Assembly (NCBI GenBank): GCA_003285105.1
Contig: CP030158.1
Span: 434,001-498,000, forward strand
Direction: 5' to 3'
Length of the DNA stretch: 64,000 nucleotides
Origin: Roseithermus sacchariphilus
GTDB lineage: Bacteria > Bacteroidota > Rhodothermia > Rhodothermales > MEBIC09517
Program-made: the position numbers and the translations under genes
In this document: positions 35,450-44,968 of the stretch, one piece after another
Numbering within the stretch: the stretch's first letter is position 1
Layout: each line of letters begins with the position of its first letter
Notes under the pieces: model-generated
The model's database searches: none
What the model was told of the DNA's origin: nothing
What the model saw: only the letters and a program-made list of their open reading frames with translations

Positions 35450-36196
35450 TCACCGGCCGCGGACCGTCGCCAGGCCGCCGTCGACGCCGATGACCTGCCC
35501 GGTGACCCAGCTGCTCTCGGCCGACAGCAGCCACGCGATGGCGGGGGCGACGTCGCCGGGCTGCCCGATGCGGCCGAGGGCGTGCATGGCCTCGGACTGC
35601 TTCCGGCCCGCCTCGTTCTGCACGAGGTGCTCGGACATGCGCGACGCCACCAACCCCGGAGCGATGCAGTTGACACGTACGCCGCGGTTGGCATAGGTCG
35701 CGGCCGCCGCCCGCGTCAGCCCGATGACACCGCCCTTGGCGGCGGCGATGGCCTCGTGGTTCGGCACGCCGATGCGGGCGGCCGCCGTGGTCATCAGGAC
35801 GATGGAACCGCCCTCCTTCATCATCGCGCGCGCCGCAGCCTTGACGGTGTGGAAGGCCGTGTGCAGGTTCAGCGCCAGCGTCTGGTTGAACTCGTCGAGG
35901 GAGGTCAGGTGCGCCGGCTTCAGCAGGATCGAGCCGGCCAGGTTGGCGATGCCGTCGATGCGGCCGTGGGTGTCGAGGGCGTGCCGGACGAAGCCCTGCA
36001 CCTGCTCGAAGTCGGTCGCGTCCAGCGGGTAGGCCTCGGCGCCGACCTCGTCGGCGAGGGCGCGGACGTCGGCCTCGGTGCGGGCGCCGAGCACCAGGCG
36101 GGCCCCCTGTCCGGCCAGGCGGCGGGTCAGGTCCGCGCCGATGCCGCCCGTCGCACCGATGATCGCATAAACCGGGGCGTGGTCGTCGTTCGTCAT
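35450..36196 (-). CDS. SDR family protein lacking the catalytic tyrosine
   Basis: A 248-residue classical-SDR-sized protein. AIIGATGGIGADL (10-22) is the cofactor-binding glycine motif and NLAGS matches the NNAG region. At the active site the usual YxxxK reads IAAAK (in NHEAIAAAKGG), so the catalytic tyrosine is replaced by isoleucine while the lysine is kept, and the usual serine region reads MTTAAARIG. The DNA supports this reading; no frameshift is involved. The protein may be a subfamily with altered chemistry or a regulator. The C-terminus ends in DGGLATVRGR as in typical SDRs. It is upstream of phrB on the same strand. Confidence 0.85.
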   Translation of the reverse strand: MTNDDHAPVYAIIGATGGIGADLTRRLAGQGARLVLGARTEADVRALADEVGAEAYPLDATDFEQVQGFVRHALDTHGRIDGIANLAGSILLKPAHLTSLDEFNQTLALNLHTAFHTVKAAARAMMKEGGSIVLMTTAAARIGVPNHEAIAAAKGGVIGLTRAAAATYANRGVRVNCIAPGLVASRMSEHLVQNEAGRKQSEAMHALGRIGQPGDVAPAIAWLLSAESSWVTGQVIGVDGGLATVRGR

Positions 36197-36328
36197 GGAG
36201 GTCGCTCGTCAGTCTGGAAAGCATGTCGTGAAGGCGCCGCAACGGGCGGCCGCCTGTGCAATGGCGCCCACCGGGTACCGGATCCGCCGCCACGGGTCCT
36301 GTCGAGACATCGTTACGGCCTCCTCCTC

Positions 36329-36367
36329 AAAAAAACAGGCCGGAACCGTAGAGACGGCTCCGGCCTG
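36329..36367 (-). terminator. rho-independent terminator of the fasciclin gene
   Basis: Read on the minus strand, CAGGCCGGA and its complement form a 9-bp stem extended by a 4-bp inner stem (one mismatch between) around a 4-base loop, followed by seven T residues. It begins 26 bases past the fasciclin stop codon at 36393 and is a textbook intrinsic terminator. Confidence 0.92.
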
Positions 36368-36392
36368 TCGACAGGCAGGTCGTGCGACCCGA

Positions 36393-36974
36393 TCACTGCG
36401 TGTCAGAAGGGGGCAGCAACACCGTGTCGATGACGTGGATGACGCCGTTGCTCGCCTCAACGTCGGCCTGCACGACCGTTGCCGATCCTATCATAACGGT
36501 ACCGTCTTCGACCTGAACGCTGAGCGTGCCGCCCTGGAGCGTCGGAACTTCGTCCATGCCGGTTACCTGTGCGGCCATTACCTTGCCCTCGGCTACGTGA
36601 TAGAGCAAGATTGCCGTCAACTGGTCTTTGTTCTCCGGCTTGAGGAGGTTCTCTACCGTGCCTTCCGGCAACGCGGCAAAGGCCTCATTCGTCGGTGCGA
36701 AGACCGTAAAGGGGCCTTCGCCCTGCAAGGTGCTCACCAGATCGGCAGCCTGCAGGGCCGTGACCAGTGTGCTGAATCGCTCATCGCTCGTGGCGATGTC
36801 CACGATGGTCGTGGCAGGAGCCTCCTCCGTCATGGATACCGTTTCGGTTTCCGCGCTCTCGTCGGCCGACCGGGGCGTATCGGCACAGGCAGCGACCAGG
36901 AGCACCAGCGCTGCCAGAGCACTCGTTGACAGTAGCAAGGACAGCGAGCGTGGGATGAAGGTGTTGATACGCAT
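36393..36974 (-). CDS. fasciclin-domain lipoprotein
   Basis: A 193-residue surface lipoprotein. The signal ends in LVAAC with Cys30 as lipidation site, followed by an acidic linker and one fasciclin (FAS1) domain (about 55-190): [39 protein letters not shown] and the C-terminal [12 protein letters not shown] are its landmark strands. FAS1 domains mediate adhesion or ligand binding. GAGGAAAGAC directly precedes the ATG, a good ribosome-binding site, and a strong terminator follows the stop, so this is a single-gene transcript. The long A+T-richer region upstream (about 37030-37190) probably holds its promoter, though I could not define it. Confidence 0.93.
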   Translation of the reverse strand: MRINTFIPRSLSLLLSTSALAALVLLVAACADTPRSADESAETETVSMTEEAPATTIVDIATSDERFSTLVTALQAADLVSTLQGEGPFTVFAPTNEAFAALPEGTVENLLKPENKDQLTAILLYHVAEGKVMAAQVTGMDEVPTLQGGTLSVQVEDGTVMIGSATVVQADVEASNGVIHVIDTVLLPPSDTQ

Positions 36975-37260
36975 GTCTTTCCTCAGAACAGGGTGGATGG
37001 GTATGGGGTAACTCGACGAACCGCCGGGCAGGGTGAGGGGAAGACCTGCGATGGTGTCAGCAATTCAGTTTAATCGCCAGCGAACCGTCTGGTTTGATGC
37101 ATGACGAGAACGTTACAGGCTTCAGCCTTTTCGTTGCATCTCCTTTGCATTCTGCCTGTGTGAGGCACAAATTGCGAGGAAGCCCTGCGCTGAAGCATCT
37201 TGCCGGCGCCGATCATCGTCGCCCCGCCCCTTCCCTCCAACCGCTGCCGCCCGTGGCCCC

Positions 37261-38553
37261 ATGACGCTCCCGCTCGCCAGGATTCGCCGGGTGCTGCTCC
37301 GGCTCCTCTGGATGGTGGCGGGGGCCGGGGCGGGGCTGAATGTGCCCGGTCCTCACGCGGCCTGCGCCCAGTCCGACCCGGCCGGCCGCCTGGACGTGAC
37401 CTACACGGCGGACGCCATGGCCGGCCTGCGCGGGGGCCGGGAACGGGGCGCGGTGTTTCTCGACAACCTCGACCTCACGCTGACGCTGGATCTGGATGCA
37501 CTGCTCGGATGGCCCCGGACGGTCCTGTTCCTCTACGGCCTCGGCAACCAGGGCGGCTCGGCCTCGGCGCTGGCCGGCGATGTGCAGGGCGTCAACAACA
37601 TCGAGGCACCCAACGCCTGGCGCCTCTATGAAGCGTTCGTGCAGCACCGCCTCCTGAACGACCGCCTCTCCCTGCTGGCCGGCCTCTACGACATCAACGC
37701 CGAGTTCGACGTCATGGAGGCCGCTTCCGTCTTCCTGAACAGTTCCTTCGGCATCGGGGCGGAATTCGCGGCGAGCCGGCCGCAGGGGCCGTCCATCTTC
37801 CCCTTCACCGCCCTCGGCCTGCGGGCCCGTGCCTTCCCGGCCGACCGCTGGTACCTGCAGGCCGCCGCGCTCGACGGCGTCCCGGGCCTGCCGGGCGACC
37901 CCCACGCCGGCCCTTTCCACTTCGGCCCGAACGACGGGCTGCTGCTGGTGGCGGAGACGGGCGTGACGCTGGACCGCCGGAGGCTCGATTCGGCGTCGCA
38001 GCAGCAGGTCCGCAGGCAGCGGATCAGCCGGCTCGCCACGAGCCCGTACCGGCTCAAGGTCGGGCTGGGCGGGTGGTATTACACGGCGCGCTTCCAGCGC
38101 ATCGGCACCCCCGCCGTCACGCAGCGCGGCAACGGCGGGCTCTACCTGCTGAGCCAGGGGACGCTCTTTCACGAACCCGCGGATCCGGCCCAGGGGCTGC
38201 GCGGCTTCCTGCGGCTGGGCGTGGCGGACCGCCGGGTCAACCGGCTCGCCGCGTACACGGGCGGTGGCCTGGTCTACACGGGCCTCCTCCCCGGCCGCCC
38301 CGCAGATCACCTGGGCGTGGGCGCGGCCATCGCCCACCACGGCGCCCCCTACCGGCGCGCACAGCACCGGACCGGCACGCCGACGACCCGCTCCGAAACC
38401 GCCCTCGAACTCACCTACCAGGCCCCCCTCACCGCCTGGCTGCTGATCCAGGGGGACGTGCAGTACGTCCTCCACCCCGACATGGACCCCACACAGGGGC
38501 ATGCGCTGGTCCTGGGCCTTCGCCTGCAGGTGGCCTGCGGTACCGCCTTCTGA
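37261..38553 (+). CDS. OprB-type carbohydrate porin
   Basis: A 430-residue outer-membrane beta-barrel with an N-terminal signal peptide (about 1-36, ending CAQS). Landmarks of the OprB family are LYGLGNQGGSASALAGDVQGV, NRL/LLAGLYDINAEFDVMEAASVF and NSSFGIGAEFA. The C-terminus ends with an amphipathic strand and terminal phenylalanine (GTAF), as expected for an outer-membrane protein. OprB porins admit sugars, although several relatives are less specific. It stands alone on the plus strand. Confidence 0.88.
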   Translation: MTLPLARIRRVLLRLLWMVAGAGAGLNVPGPHAACAQSDPAGRLDVTYTADAMAGLRGGRERGAVFLDNLDLTLTLDLDALLGWPRTVLFLYGLGNQGGSASALAGDVQGVNNIEAPNAWRLYEAFVQHRLLNDRLSLLAGLYDINAEFDVMEAASVFLNSSFGIGAEFAASRPQGPSIFPFTALGLRARAFPADRWYLQAAALDGVPGLPGDPHAGPFHFGPNDGLLLVAETGVTLDRRRLDSASQQQVRRQRISRLATSPYRLKVGLGGWYYTARFQRIGTPAVTQRGNGGLYLLSQGTLFHEPADPAQGLRGFLRLGVADRRVNRLAAYTGGGLVYTGLLPGRPADHLGVGAAIAHHGAPYRRAQHRTGTPTTRSETALELTYQAPLTAWLLIQGDVQYVLHPDMDPTQGHALVLGLRLQVACGTAF

Positions 38554-38655
38554 CCCGGTCCCCCGGACGCCGGAGCCTCTGCCGTCTTTCGGGAGGATGT
38601 CGTATGTTGCCGGCACCGCGTGGTCCTTTCCGCCTTCATCCAACACCCACCGCAC

Positions 38656-38994
38656 ATGCCCAGGCTCCAGACCATCCCCGAGTTGCTCGCCTTCTACCAG
38701 GAGCGGTTCATCCCCGAACGGGCCGAAGGCATCGACGGCGTCGTCGTGCTCGACCTCTCCGGCGAGGGCGGCGGCACCTACAGCCTCATCATCCAGGACC
38801 AGACGCTCACCATCGAAGAAGGCGCCCGGCCCGACCCCACCGTCACCGTCCGTGCCTCGGCAGCGGACTGGCTGGCCATCCACAACGGCGAGCTCAACCC
38901 GATGATGGCGATGATGCAGGGGAAGGTCAAGATCAAGGGGTCGATGGCCGTGGCCACCCGGTTCCAGGGGATGTTTCGGATCGGCGGGGGGTGA
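38656..38994 (+). CDS. SCP2 sterol-carrier-like protein
   Basis: A 112-residue soluble protein with the SCP2 fold: IDGVVVLDLSGEGGGTYSL, IIQDQTLTIEEGARPDPTVT and WLAIHNGELNPMMAMMQGKV with KIKGSMAVATRFQGMF are the family signature. SCP2 proteins bind lipids or fatty acyl-CoA. Start at 38656 gives MPRLQTIPELLAFYQERF, typical for the family; an earlier in-frame ATG at 38620 adds 12 unsupported residues. It follows the porin by about 100 bp. Ligand unknown. Confidence 0.9.
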   Translation: MPRLQTIPELLAFYQERFIPERAEGIDGVVVLDLSGEGGGTYSLIIQDQTLTIEEGARPDPTVTVRASAADWLAIHNGELNPMMAMMQGKVKIKGSMAVATRFQGMFRIGGG

Positions 38995-39019
38995 GGGCGA
39001 AGGCCGCCGCCGGGCGCGA

Positions 39020-40531
39020 TCAATCCGTCGGTGCAGGTGTGCCTTCGTCCGGGGGTTGCCAGCCCAGGTGGACCTCCAGATCCGGCCGGGCCGTGCGGAG
39101 CCGCTGCACGCCCTCCGGCGTCACGCGGGTCTGCCACAGGTACACGACCCGCAGCGCGGGCAGGCCGGCCAGCACGTCCAGGCTCGCGTCCGTCACCGCC
39201 GTGCCGTAGAGGTTCAGGTATTCCAGGTAGGCCAGGCCGCGCAGGTGGGCCAGGCCGGCGTCGGTGACGGCGGTGCGTTCCAGATGGAGGCGCGTCAGGT
39301 GCGGCAGATCGGCCAGGACGGCCAGGCCCGCGTCCGTCACCGCCGTGCGGCCGAGGTTCAGCCAGGTCACCTGCGGCGCCACCGCCCGCAGCGAGGCCAG
39401 CATGGCCTCGTCCAGGGTCCCGGTCGGGTTCGTCGCCCGAACCTGCACGAAGGGCACCTCGTCGGCCAGCGGCAGCACGACGAACCCCTGCTCGCGGAGC
39501 GTCGCCAGCGCGGTCGGCTCGGGCGGGGGCACGTCGAGGGCGAAGACGCCGGTGGGGCGGTCCTCGGTGCCTGCGCCGAGGCGCGTCAGCACGAGCCGTA
39601 CGCCGTAGGAGCGTTCCTCGGCCTCGGCCACGGTCATCTCGAAAGAGGCGCCGTGCTCGATCCACCAGCGCAGCAGTTCCACGTCCTCCAGCGGCAGCAG
39701 CGGGCGGCCGTCGGGCGGCATGAGGTCCTCGTGCCCCGGCGGCAGCGTCACCCGCCGGACGAGCTCGCTCTCGTCCGGGCGGCCGGCGACGAGCACCGGC
39801 CCGCCGTCACCGCCCTGCAAGAGCTGCTCCGGGGTGTCGAGCCGGAGCCCCCCCTTGGTCTTGCCGGGGTTGTGGCAGGAGACGCAATGCCGCTCCAGGA
39901 TGGGCTGCACGAGATCGTGGTAGATGACGGCCTCGTCGATGTCGGCAAACGCCGGCCGGCCGACCTCGGCGCGGGGGGGCAGCCCGGCGATCCGCCGCAG
40001 CGGGTCGGGCATGTAGCGGGTCAGGTAGCCGGCGCCGTGGGTGAGCGTGCCGCCGAAGTGCCCGGCCAGTCCCACCAGCACCACCACGGCGGCCAGCAGC
40101 ACGGTATAGAGCCGCTCGTAGCGCCGGCGGTCCGCCCACTGGTTGAGCCACCGGACGACCCAGGCCGCCCCGGCCAGCACCGCCACCGCTATCCCAGACC
40201 AGCGATGCCAGGCCAGCGTCGCCTCGTCGTACCCCCCGCCCAGTGCGAGCAGATGACCGACGGCGACGGCGCCCACGGCGCTGAGCGCACCCAGCCCGAG
40301 CACGAACGACGTGGCCGCCTGCAGCGCCTCGAACCGCGGCCACCGGCCCAGCCATTCCATCACCGCCGCCAGCACCAGCAGGGCAATGGGCAGATGGACG
40401 ACGAGCGGATGCATCCGCCCCAGAAACAGCGCCCAGTCCGGCGGCGCTTCGGCGTCGAGCGTCAGCAGCAGCCCGGCCGTGCCCAGACCGCCCAGTAGCA
40501 ACGCCCGGAAGGCGATACGCGTCCCGTTCAT
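39020..40531 (-). CDS. DUF2231/planctomycete-type cytochrome c/LRR membrane protein
   Basis: A 503-residue multidomain membrane protein. The N-terminal third is a DUF2231-like membrane domain with four hydrophobic helices (MHPLVVHLPIALLVLAAVME is its landmark). Next is a planctomycete-type cytochrome c domain: CVSCH in ILERHCVSCHNPGKTKGG binds heme covalently. The C-terminal third is a leucine-rich repeat segment (VTWLNLGRTAVTDAGLAVL, LTRLHLERTAVTDAGLAHL). Proteins of this build appear in copiotrophic polysaccharide degraders. It precedes (on the minus strand, reading direction) nothing in common with the GH95 gene 100 bp upstream, though co-transcription is possible. Function unknown. Confidence 0.88.
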   Translation of the reverse strand: MNGTRIAFRALLLGGLGTAGLLLTLDAEAPPDWALFLGRMHPLVVHLPIALLVLAAVMEWLGRWPRFEALQAATSFVLGLGALSAVGAVAVGHLLALGGGYDEATLAWHRWSGIAVAVLAGAAWVVRWLNQWADRRRYERLYTVLLAAVVVLVGLAGHFGGTLTHGAGYLTRYMPDPLRRIAGLPPRAEVGRPAFADIDEAVIYHDLVQPILERHCVSCHNPGKTKGGLRLDTPEQLLQGGDGGPVLVAGRPDESELVRRVTLPPGHEDLMPPDGRPLLPLEDVELLRWWIEHGASFEMTVAEAEERSYGVRLVLTRLGAGTEDRPTGVFALDVPPPEPTALATLREQGFVVLPLADEVPFVQVRATNPTGTLDEAMLASLRAVAPQVTWLNLGRTAVTDAGLAVLADLPHLTRLHLERTAVTDAGLAHLRGLAYLEYLNLYGTAVTDASLDVLAGLPALRVVYLWQTRVTPEGVQRLRTARPDLEVHLGWQPPDEGTPAPTD

Positions 40532-40633
40532 AGTGATGACCAACGAAGAAACTGCCTGTGGCCGGCCCTGCGACGGGGCCGGACCGGTCGGCTTCATGGT
40601 ACTCTGCCTTCCCGGGAAAAGCCACCGCGGGCA

Positions 40634-43066
40634 CTACTGCGGCCGGAAACGGTACAGCGAGCCCGCCGGCGTCTCGAAGGGCACGACCTGCTCGCCGTAG
40701 CGAATCCGGCCGGGCCGGCCCCGCGTCGACAGGATCACCGCCTCGACGAGGTCGCCGTCCTGCCAGGTGATGGCCACCTCGAAGCCGCCACGCGCGCGCA
40801 GGCCCGCGACGCGGCCGGTCGGCCAGGCCTCGGGGAGGGCCGGCAGCAGGTGGATCTCGTCGCGGTGGCTCTGCAGCAGCATCTCGGCGATGCCGGCCGT
40901 CGCCCCGAAGTTGCCGTCGATCTGGAACGGCGGATGCGAGCCGAAGAGGTTGGGATACACCCCGCCGCCCTGCGAGCCGTCCCCGTCGCTCCCCGAGAGG
41001 GTCAGCACGCGGTCGAGCAGCCGGAAGGCGTGGTTACCGTCGTAGAGCCGGGCCCAGGCATTGATCTTCCAGGCGAGGCTCCACCCGGTGCCGCCGTCGC
41101 CGCGCCGTTCGAGCGACCGCCGGGCGGCCCGGAGCAGCGCCGGGGAGCCTTCGACGGTGAGTTGCCGCCCCGGATAGAGGCCGTAGAGGTGCGAGAGGTG
41201 ACGGTGGTGCGGATCCTCCTCGGGCCAGTCTTCCCGCCACTCCTGCAACTGCCCCCACCGCCCGACCTGGAGCGGATGCAGGCGATCCCGCGCCTCGCGC
41301 AGCGCCTCACGCAGCGGATGGTCCAGCCCGAGCACCTGGCTCGCTGCGATGGTGTTGGTGAACAGCTCGTGGATGAGCATCAGATCCATCGTCGCCCCCA
41401 TGCTGACCGCAGCCCGGGCGCCGTCGGGCAGCACGAAGCTCAGCTCCGGGGAGGTCGACGGCGCGGTGACGAGGTAGCCCTGCTCGTCCTCGATGAGCCA
41501 GTCCAGGCCAAAGCGGGCGGCCTCCTTCAGGACGGGGTAGATCCGTTCGAGATAGGCCGTATCCCCGCCGAAGGCATAGTGCTCCCAGAGGTGCGCTGCG
41601 AGCCAGACGCCTCCCATGGGCCACAGAGCCCACTTCGGGTCGCCGTGGCCGAAGGCCCCCACCGGAGCCGACTGCCGCCAGAGGTCGGTGTTGTGATGGG
41701 CGACCCAGCCATCGACGCCGTAGTTGACCCGGGCCGTCTCGGCCCCCGTCCGGGCCAGCTCCGTGACCATGCGCAGCAGCGGCTCGTGGCATTCGGCGAG
41801 GTGCGTCACCTCGGCCGGCCAGTAGTTCATCTCTGCGTTGATGTTGAGCGTATAGTTGGAGCTCCACGGCGGCTGCACGCTGTCGTTCCAGAGGCCCTGC
41901 AGGTTGAGCGGCTGCGTCCCCGGCCGCGACCCGGCTATCATCAGGTACCGGCCGTACTGGAACAACAGCTCGACCAGGAGCGGGTCTTCGGCGCCGTGGC
42001 GGGCGATGCGCTCGTCCGTCGGCATGGATGCCGAGCCGGCACCGCCCAGGTCGAGGGCGACGCGGTGGAAGAGCGCCTGATGGTCGGCCACGTGCGCGGC
42101 GTAGAGCTGCGGGTACGTCGCCCCCCGGGCCAGATTCAGAAAGCCCGCCGCCGTCGCCTCCGGGTTACGCCCGGCCCCGGAGGGCACCGGCTCGAAGCCG
42201 CCGTAGCTGGTCGCCGCGCTGAGGATCAGCACGACTTCGGACGCATCGCGCACGGTCATCCCCTCCGGTGTCACCGCGGCGACTCCGTCGGTCTGGAGCC
42301 CGTAGAGCTGCACGTCGAACGTCATCCCCGGTCCGTCCTCCTCCCCGGCATAGCGGATGGGCTCGCCGGAGTCGTAGTAGTTCGGATCGACGTGGTAAGG
42401 GGCTTTGCCGCGCAGCGCCAGGATCTCGCCGCGGGGCTCGATGCGATGCCGCAGCGGGCTGCTGAGCGCCGCCCGGAGCGACAGCCGCCCCGGCTCGCTC
42501 GCCGTCAGCCGGGCCACGAGCACCTGGTGCGGGTGCGAGACGAAACAGGTACGGGTGTAGGCAACTCCGTCGAGGGTATAGGATACCCGCGCCGTGGCCG
42601 TGTCCAGGTCGAGGTCACGTTCGTAGTCGCGGACCCGGTCTGCGGCGGCCGGGCCGTGCTCGAGGTGCAGGCGCAGATCGGCCATGGGCAGATACGACTG
42701 CGTGTAGGGCCCCATCATCTCCTTACAAAGCCGATCCGCCTCGACGTACCGGCCCTCGCGCAGCAGGCGCCGGACCTCGGGCAGCACCTCCCGCGCCCGC
42801 GGGTTGTTCCAGTCGCCCGGCGGGCCGGACCACAGCGTGTCTTCGTTGAGCTGCAACCGCTCCGTCTCGACCCCGCCGAAGACCATGGCTCCCAGCCGCC
42901 CATTGCCCAGCGGCAGGGCCTCGACCCATTGCTCGGCCGGCCGGCGGTACCACAGCCGCAGCTTCCCCGGAGCGGCCGCCGGGGAGGACGGCTCCGTCCG
43001 GCGGCTCAAGAGCCACCCGCCGGTGGCGAGCACGGTGTGGTGGAGAAAATCCCGCCGGGTGATCAC
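40634..43066 (-). CDS. GH95 family alpha-L-fucosidase-like glycosidase
   Basis: An 810-residue exported enzyme. TRRDFL at residues 3-8 followed by a hydrophobic stretch suggests a Tat signal. The GH95 N-terminal domain begins LRLWYRRPAEQWVEALPLGN, with GRLGAMVFGGVETERLQLNE close behind. The (alpha/alpha)6 barrel contains NINAEMNYWPAEVTHLAECH, the motif holding the catalytic-assisting asparagines, and APSTSPE, where the glutamate is the likely general acid. Known GH95 enzymes remove terminal alpha-1,2-L-fucose or L-galactose from polysaccharides and act by inversion. Export fits extracellular or periplasmic glycan breakdown. Linkage is not determinable here. Confidence 0.93.
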   Translation of the reverse strand: MITRRDFLHHTVLATGGWLLSRRTEPSSPAAAPGKLRLWYRRPAEQWVEALPLGNGRLGAMVFGGVETERLQLNEDTLWSGPPGDWNNPRAREVLPEVRRLLREGRYVEADRLCKEMMGPYTQSYLPMADLRLHLEHGPAAADRVRDYERDLDLDTATARVSYTLDGVAYTRTCFVSHPHQVLVARLTASEPGRLSLRAALSSPLRHRIEPRGEILALRGKAPYHVDPNYYDSGEPIRYAGEEDGPGMTFDVQLYGLQTDGVAAVTPEGMTVRDASEVVLILSAATSYGGFEPVPSGAGRNPEATAAGFLNLARGATYPQLYAAHVADHQALFHRVALDLGGAGSASMPTDERIARHGAEDPLLVELLFQYGRYLMIAGSRPGTQPLNLQGLWNDSVQPPWSSNYTLNINAEMNYWPAEVTHLAECHEPLLRMVTELARTGAETARVNYGVDGWVAHHNTDLWRQSAPVGAFGHGDPKWALWPMGGVWLAAHLWEHYAFGGDTAYLERIYPVLKEAARFGLDWLIEDEQGYLVTAPSTSPELSFVLPDGARAAVSMGATMDLMLIHELFTNTIAASQVLGLDHPLREALREARDRLHPLQVGRWGQLQEWREDWPEEDPHHRHLSHLYGLYPGRQLTVEGSPALLRAARRSLERRGDGGTGWSLAWKINAWARLYDGNHAFRLLDRVLTLSGSDGDGSQGGGVYPNLFGSHPPFQIDGNFGATAGIAEMLLQSHRDEIHLLPALPEAWPTGRVAGLRARGGFEVAITWQDGDLVEAVILSTRGRPGRIRYGEQVVPFETPAGSLYRFRPQ

Positions 43067-43348
43067 GGGGAGCGAAGGCGCGTGGAGGAGGTCACGTGGC
43101 CGGAAGATGCGTCGCCGATTCCCTTAATGCAACCGCCTCCCTCCGGCCTGCCGCCTCGCCCCGCACCGCTGACAGCGGGAGCAGCCATCGGAGGCGCTGC
43201 CGGCAGACGGCCGCGCCAGCCCGTCATGACGCCGTCCGGCCTCCGCCCGAAGGCGAGCATGGCGCCCCCGCACAGGCCCCGGTACGCCGAGGCGGTCTGC
43301 GCCTTCTCCGGGGAGGCCGGGCACCGGGCACCGGGGGCCGACCGCGCC

Positions 43349-44620
43349 TCACAGCGTCTTGAACCGCTCGTAGGCCTCCCGTTCGAGCCGCTCGCGGTGG
43401 TCGGGGTGCGCGATGTCGATGAGCGCCCGCGCCCGCTGCCGCAGGTTACAGCCGTAGAGGTAGGCGACGCCGTATTCCGTGACGATGTAGTGCACGTGCG
43501 CCCGCGTCGTGACCACCCCGGCGCCCGGCTTGAGGAACGAGACGATCCGCGACTCCCCCCGGCTCGTCACCGACGGCAACGCGATGATGGGCTTGCCACC
43601 GGGCGAGAGCGACGCACCGCGCACGAAGTCCATCTGCCCGCCCACCCCCGAATACAGCCGCGTGCCGATGGAGTCGGCCACGACCTGGCCCGTCAGGTCC
43701 ACCTCGATGGCGCTGTTGATGGCCGTCACGCGCGGATTGCGCCGGATGACGGCGGTGTCGTTGACGTAGGCGACGTCCAGCATGGCGATCATCGGGTTGT
43801 CGTCCATGAAGTCATAGAGCCGCCGGCGCCCCATCGCAAAGCTGCCCACGACCTTGCCGGGGTGGATGCGTTTCTTCGCCCCGTTGATGACGCCGCGCCG
43901 GACGAGGTCGATGATGCCGTCGGAAAACATCTCGGTGTGGACGCCGAGGTCCCGGTGATGCTCCAGGGCCGCCAGCACGGCATCGGGGATGGCGCCGATG
44001 CCCATCTGCAGCGTGGCCCCGTCGTCGATCAGGCCGGCGCAATGCCGCCCGATGGCTTTCTCCTCCTCGGTCAGTTCGTGCTCGGGCACCTCCGGGATGG
44101 GGTCGTCGACCTCGACGGCGTAGGTGATGTCGCGGACGTGGATGAGGCCGTCGCCGTGGGTGCGCGGCATGTTGGGGTTGACCTGGGCGATGACGGTATC
44201 GGCCATCTGCACGGCGGCCCGCGAGACGTCCACCGAGATGCCGAGCGAGCAGAAGCCGTGGCGATCCGGCGGGGAGACCTGCACCATCGCCACCTGCAGC
44301 GGCAGGATGCGCCGGCGGAACAGGTTCGGCACTTCGCTCAGAAACACCGGGATGTAGTCCGCCTCACCGGTGGCCACGGCCTGGCGCACGTTGGCGCCGA
44401 TGAACAGGGCGTTGGTCTTGAAGTGCCCGGCATACTCGGGGGCGACGTACGGCGCTTCTCCCTCGGTATGCAGGTGGCAGACCTCTACGTTGTGCAGCTT
44501 CGGCGCCCGGGCCGTCATGGCACGAACGAGCTGCTGCGGAGCCGCCGCGGCCGAGTGCACGAACACGCGGTCGCCGGACTTGATGACGGATACGGCCTCC
44601 TCGGCGCTGACCCATTTCAT
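43349..44620 (-). CDS. acetyl-CoA hydrolase/transferase family protein
   Basis: A 423-residue CoA-transferase of the 4-hydroxybutyrate/acetyl-CoA:carboxylate type. KSGDRVFVHSAAAAPQQLV (14-32) opens the N-terminal CoA-transferase domain, and GVHTEMFSDGIIDL places the catalytic glutamate at 230. GGKPIIALPSV and the C-terminal VTEYGVAYLYG (substrate-binding glycine loop) complete the family. Start at 44620 is favoured by GGAGACGATC upstream; an in-frame ATG at 44644 would add eight residues. Likely exchanges CoA between acetyl-CoA or similar and a short carboxylic acid; the acid is unknown. Confidence 0.92.
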   Translation of the reverse strand: MKWVSAEEAVSVIKSGDRVFVHSAAAAPQQLVRAMTARAPKLHNVEVCHLHTEGEAPYVAPEYAGHFKTNALFIGANVRQAVATGEADYIPVFLSEVPNLFRRRILPLQVAMVQVSPPDRHGFCSLGISVDVSRAAVQMADTVIAQVNPNMPRTHGDGLIHVRDITYAVEVDDPIPEVPEHELTEEEKAIGRHCAGLIDDGATLQMGIGAIPDAVLAALEHHRDLGVHTEMFSDGIIDLVRRGVINGAKKRIHPGKVVGSFAMGRRRLYDFMDDNPMIAMLDVAYVNDTAVIRRNPRVTAINSAIEVDLTGQVVADSIGTRLYSGVGGQMDFVRGASLSPGGKPIIALPSVTSRGESRIVSFLKPGAGVVTTRAHVHYIVTEYGVAYLYGCNLRQRARALIDIAHPDHRERLEREAYERFKTL

Positions 44621-44644
44621 GATCGTCTCCGGCTGAAGAACCAT

Positions 44645-44968
44645 TGAAGCCGGGCGCCTGAGACCGAACCACGGCCCGGCGACCCGGCGGGAAAAACCAG
44701 CCCCAAGGTCGGCCCCGCCCCGGCCCGGAGCAACAGCCGGCCTCCACCGCGCCTGTGGCGCAGACCCGTACGACGCTGCCGGGGCTTCCCCTACGCCCCC
44801 ACCCACGACCGCAGAACGGCGAGGGGCCAGGGCACATCCGATGTGGTTATCTTCCCGGCCTTCGTCCTTCCCCCACCTTCCTTCCCGTTCCCCCTGCACC
44901 ATCCCATCCCCGGATCCGGTATGTTACCGGCTCCCTCGCTGTTCGTCTTCCCCACGGACGCCCTCGTC
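44645..44968. other. non-coding gap between divergent CoA-transferase and PlsC genes
   Basis: A 324-bp interval with promoters expected for both divergent genes. I see no hairpin terminator, repeat or conserved small gene. In-frame ATGs upstream of plsC at 44843 and 44921 exist, so plsC could begin earlier and shorten this gap. Confidence 0.5.
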
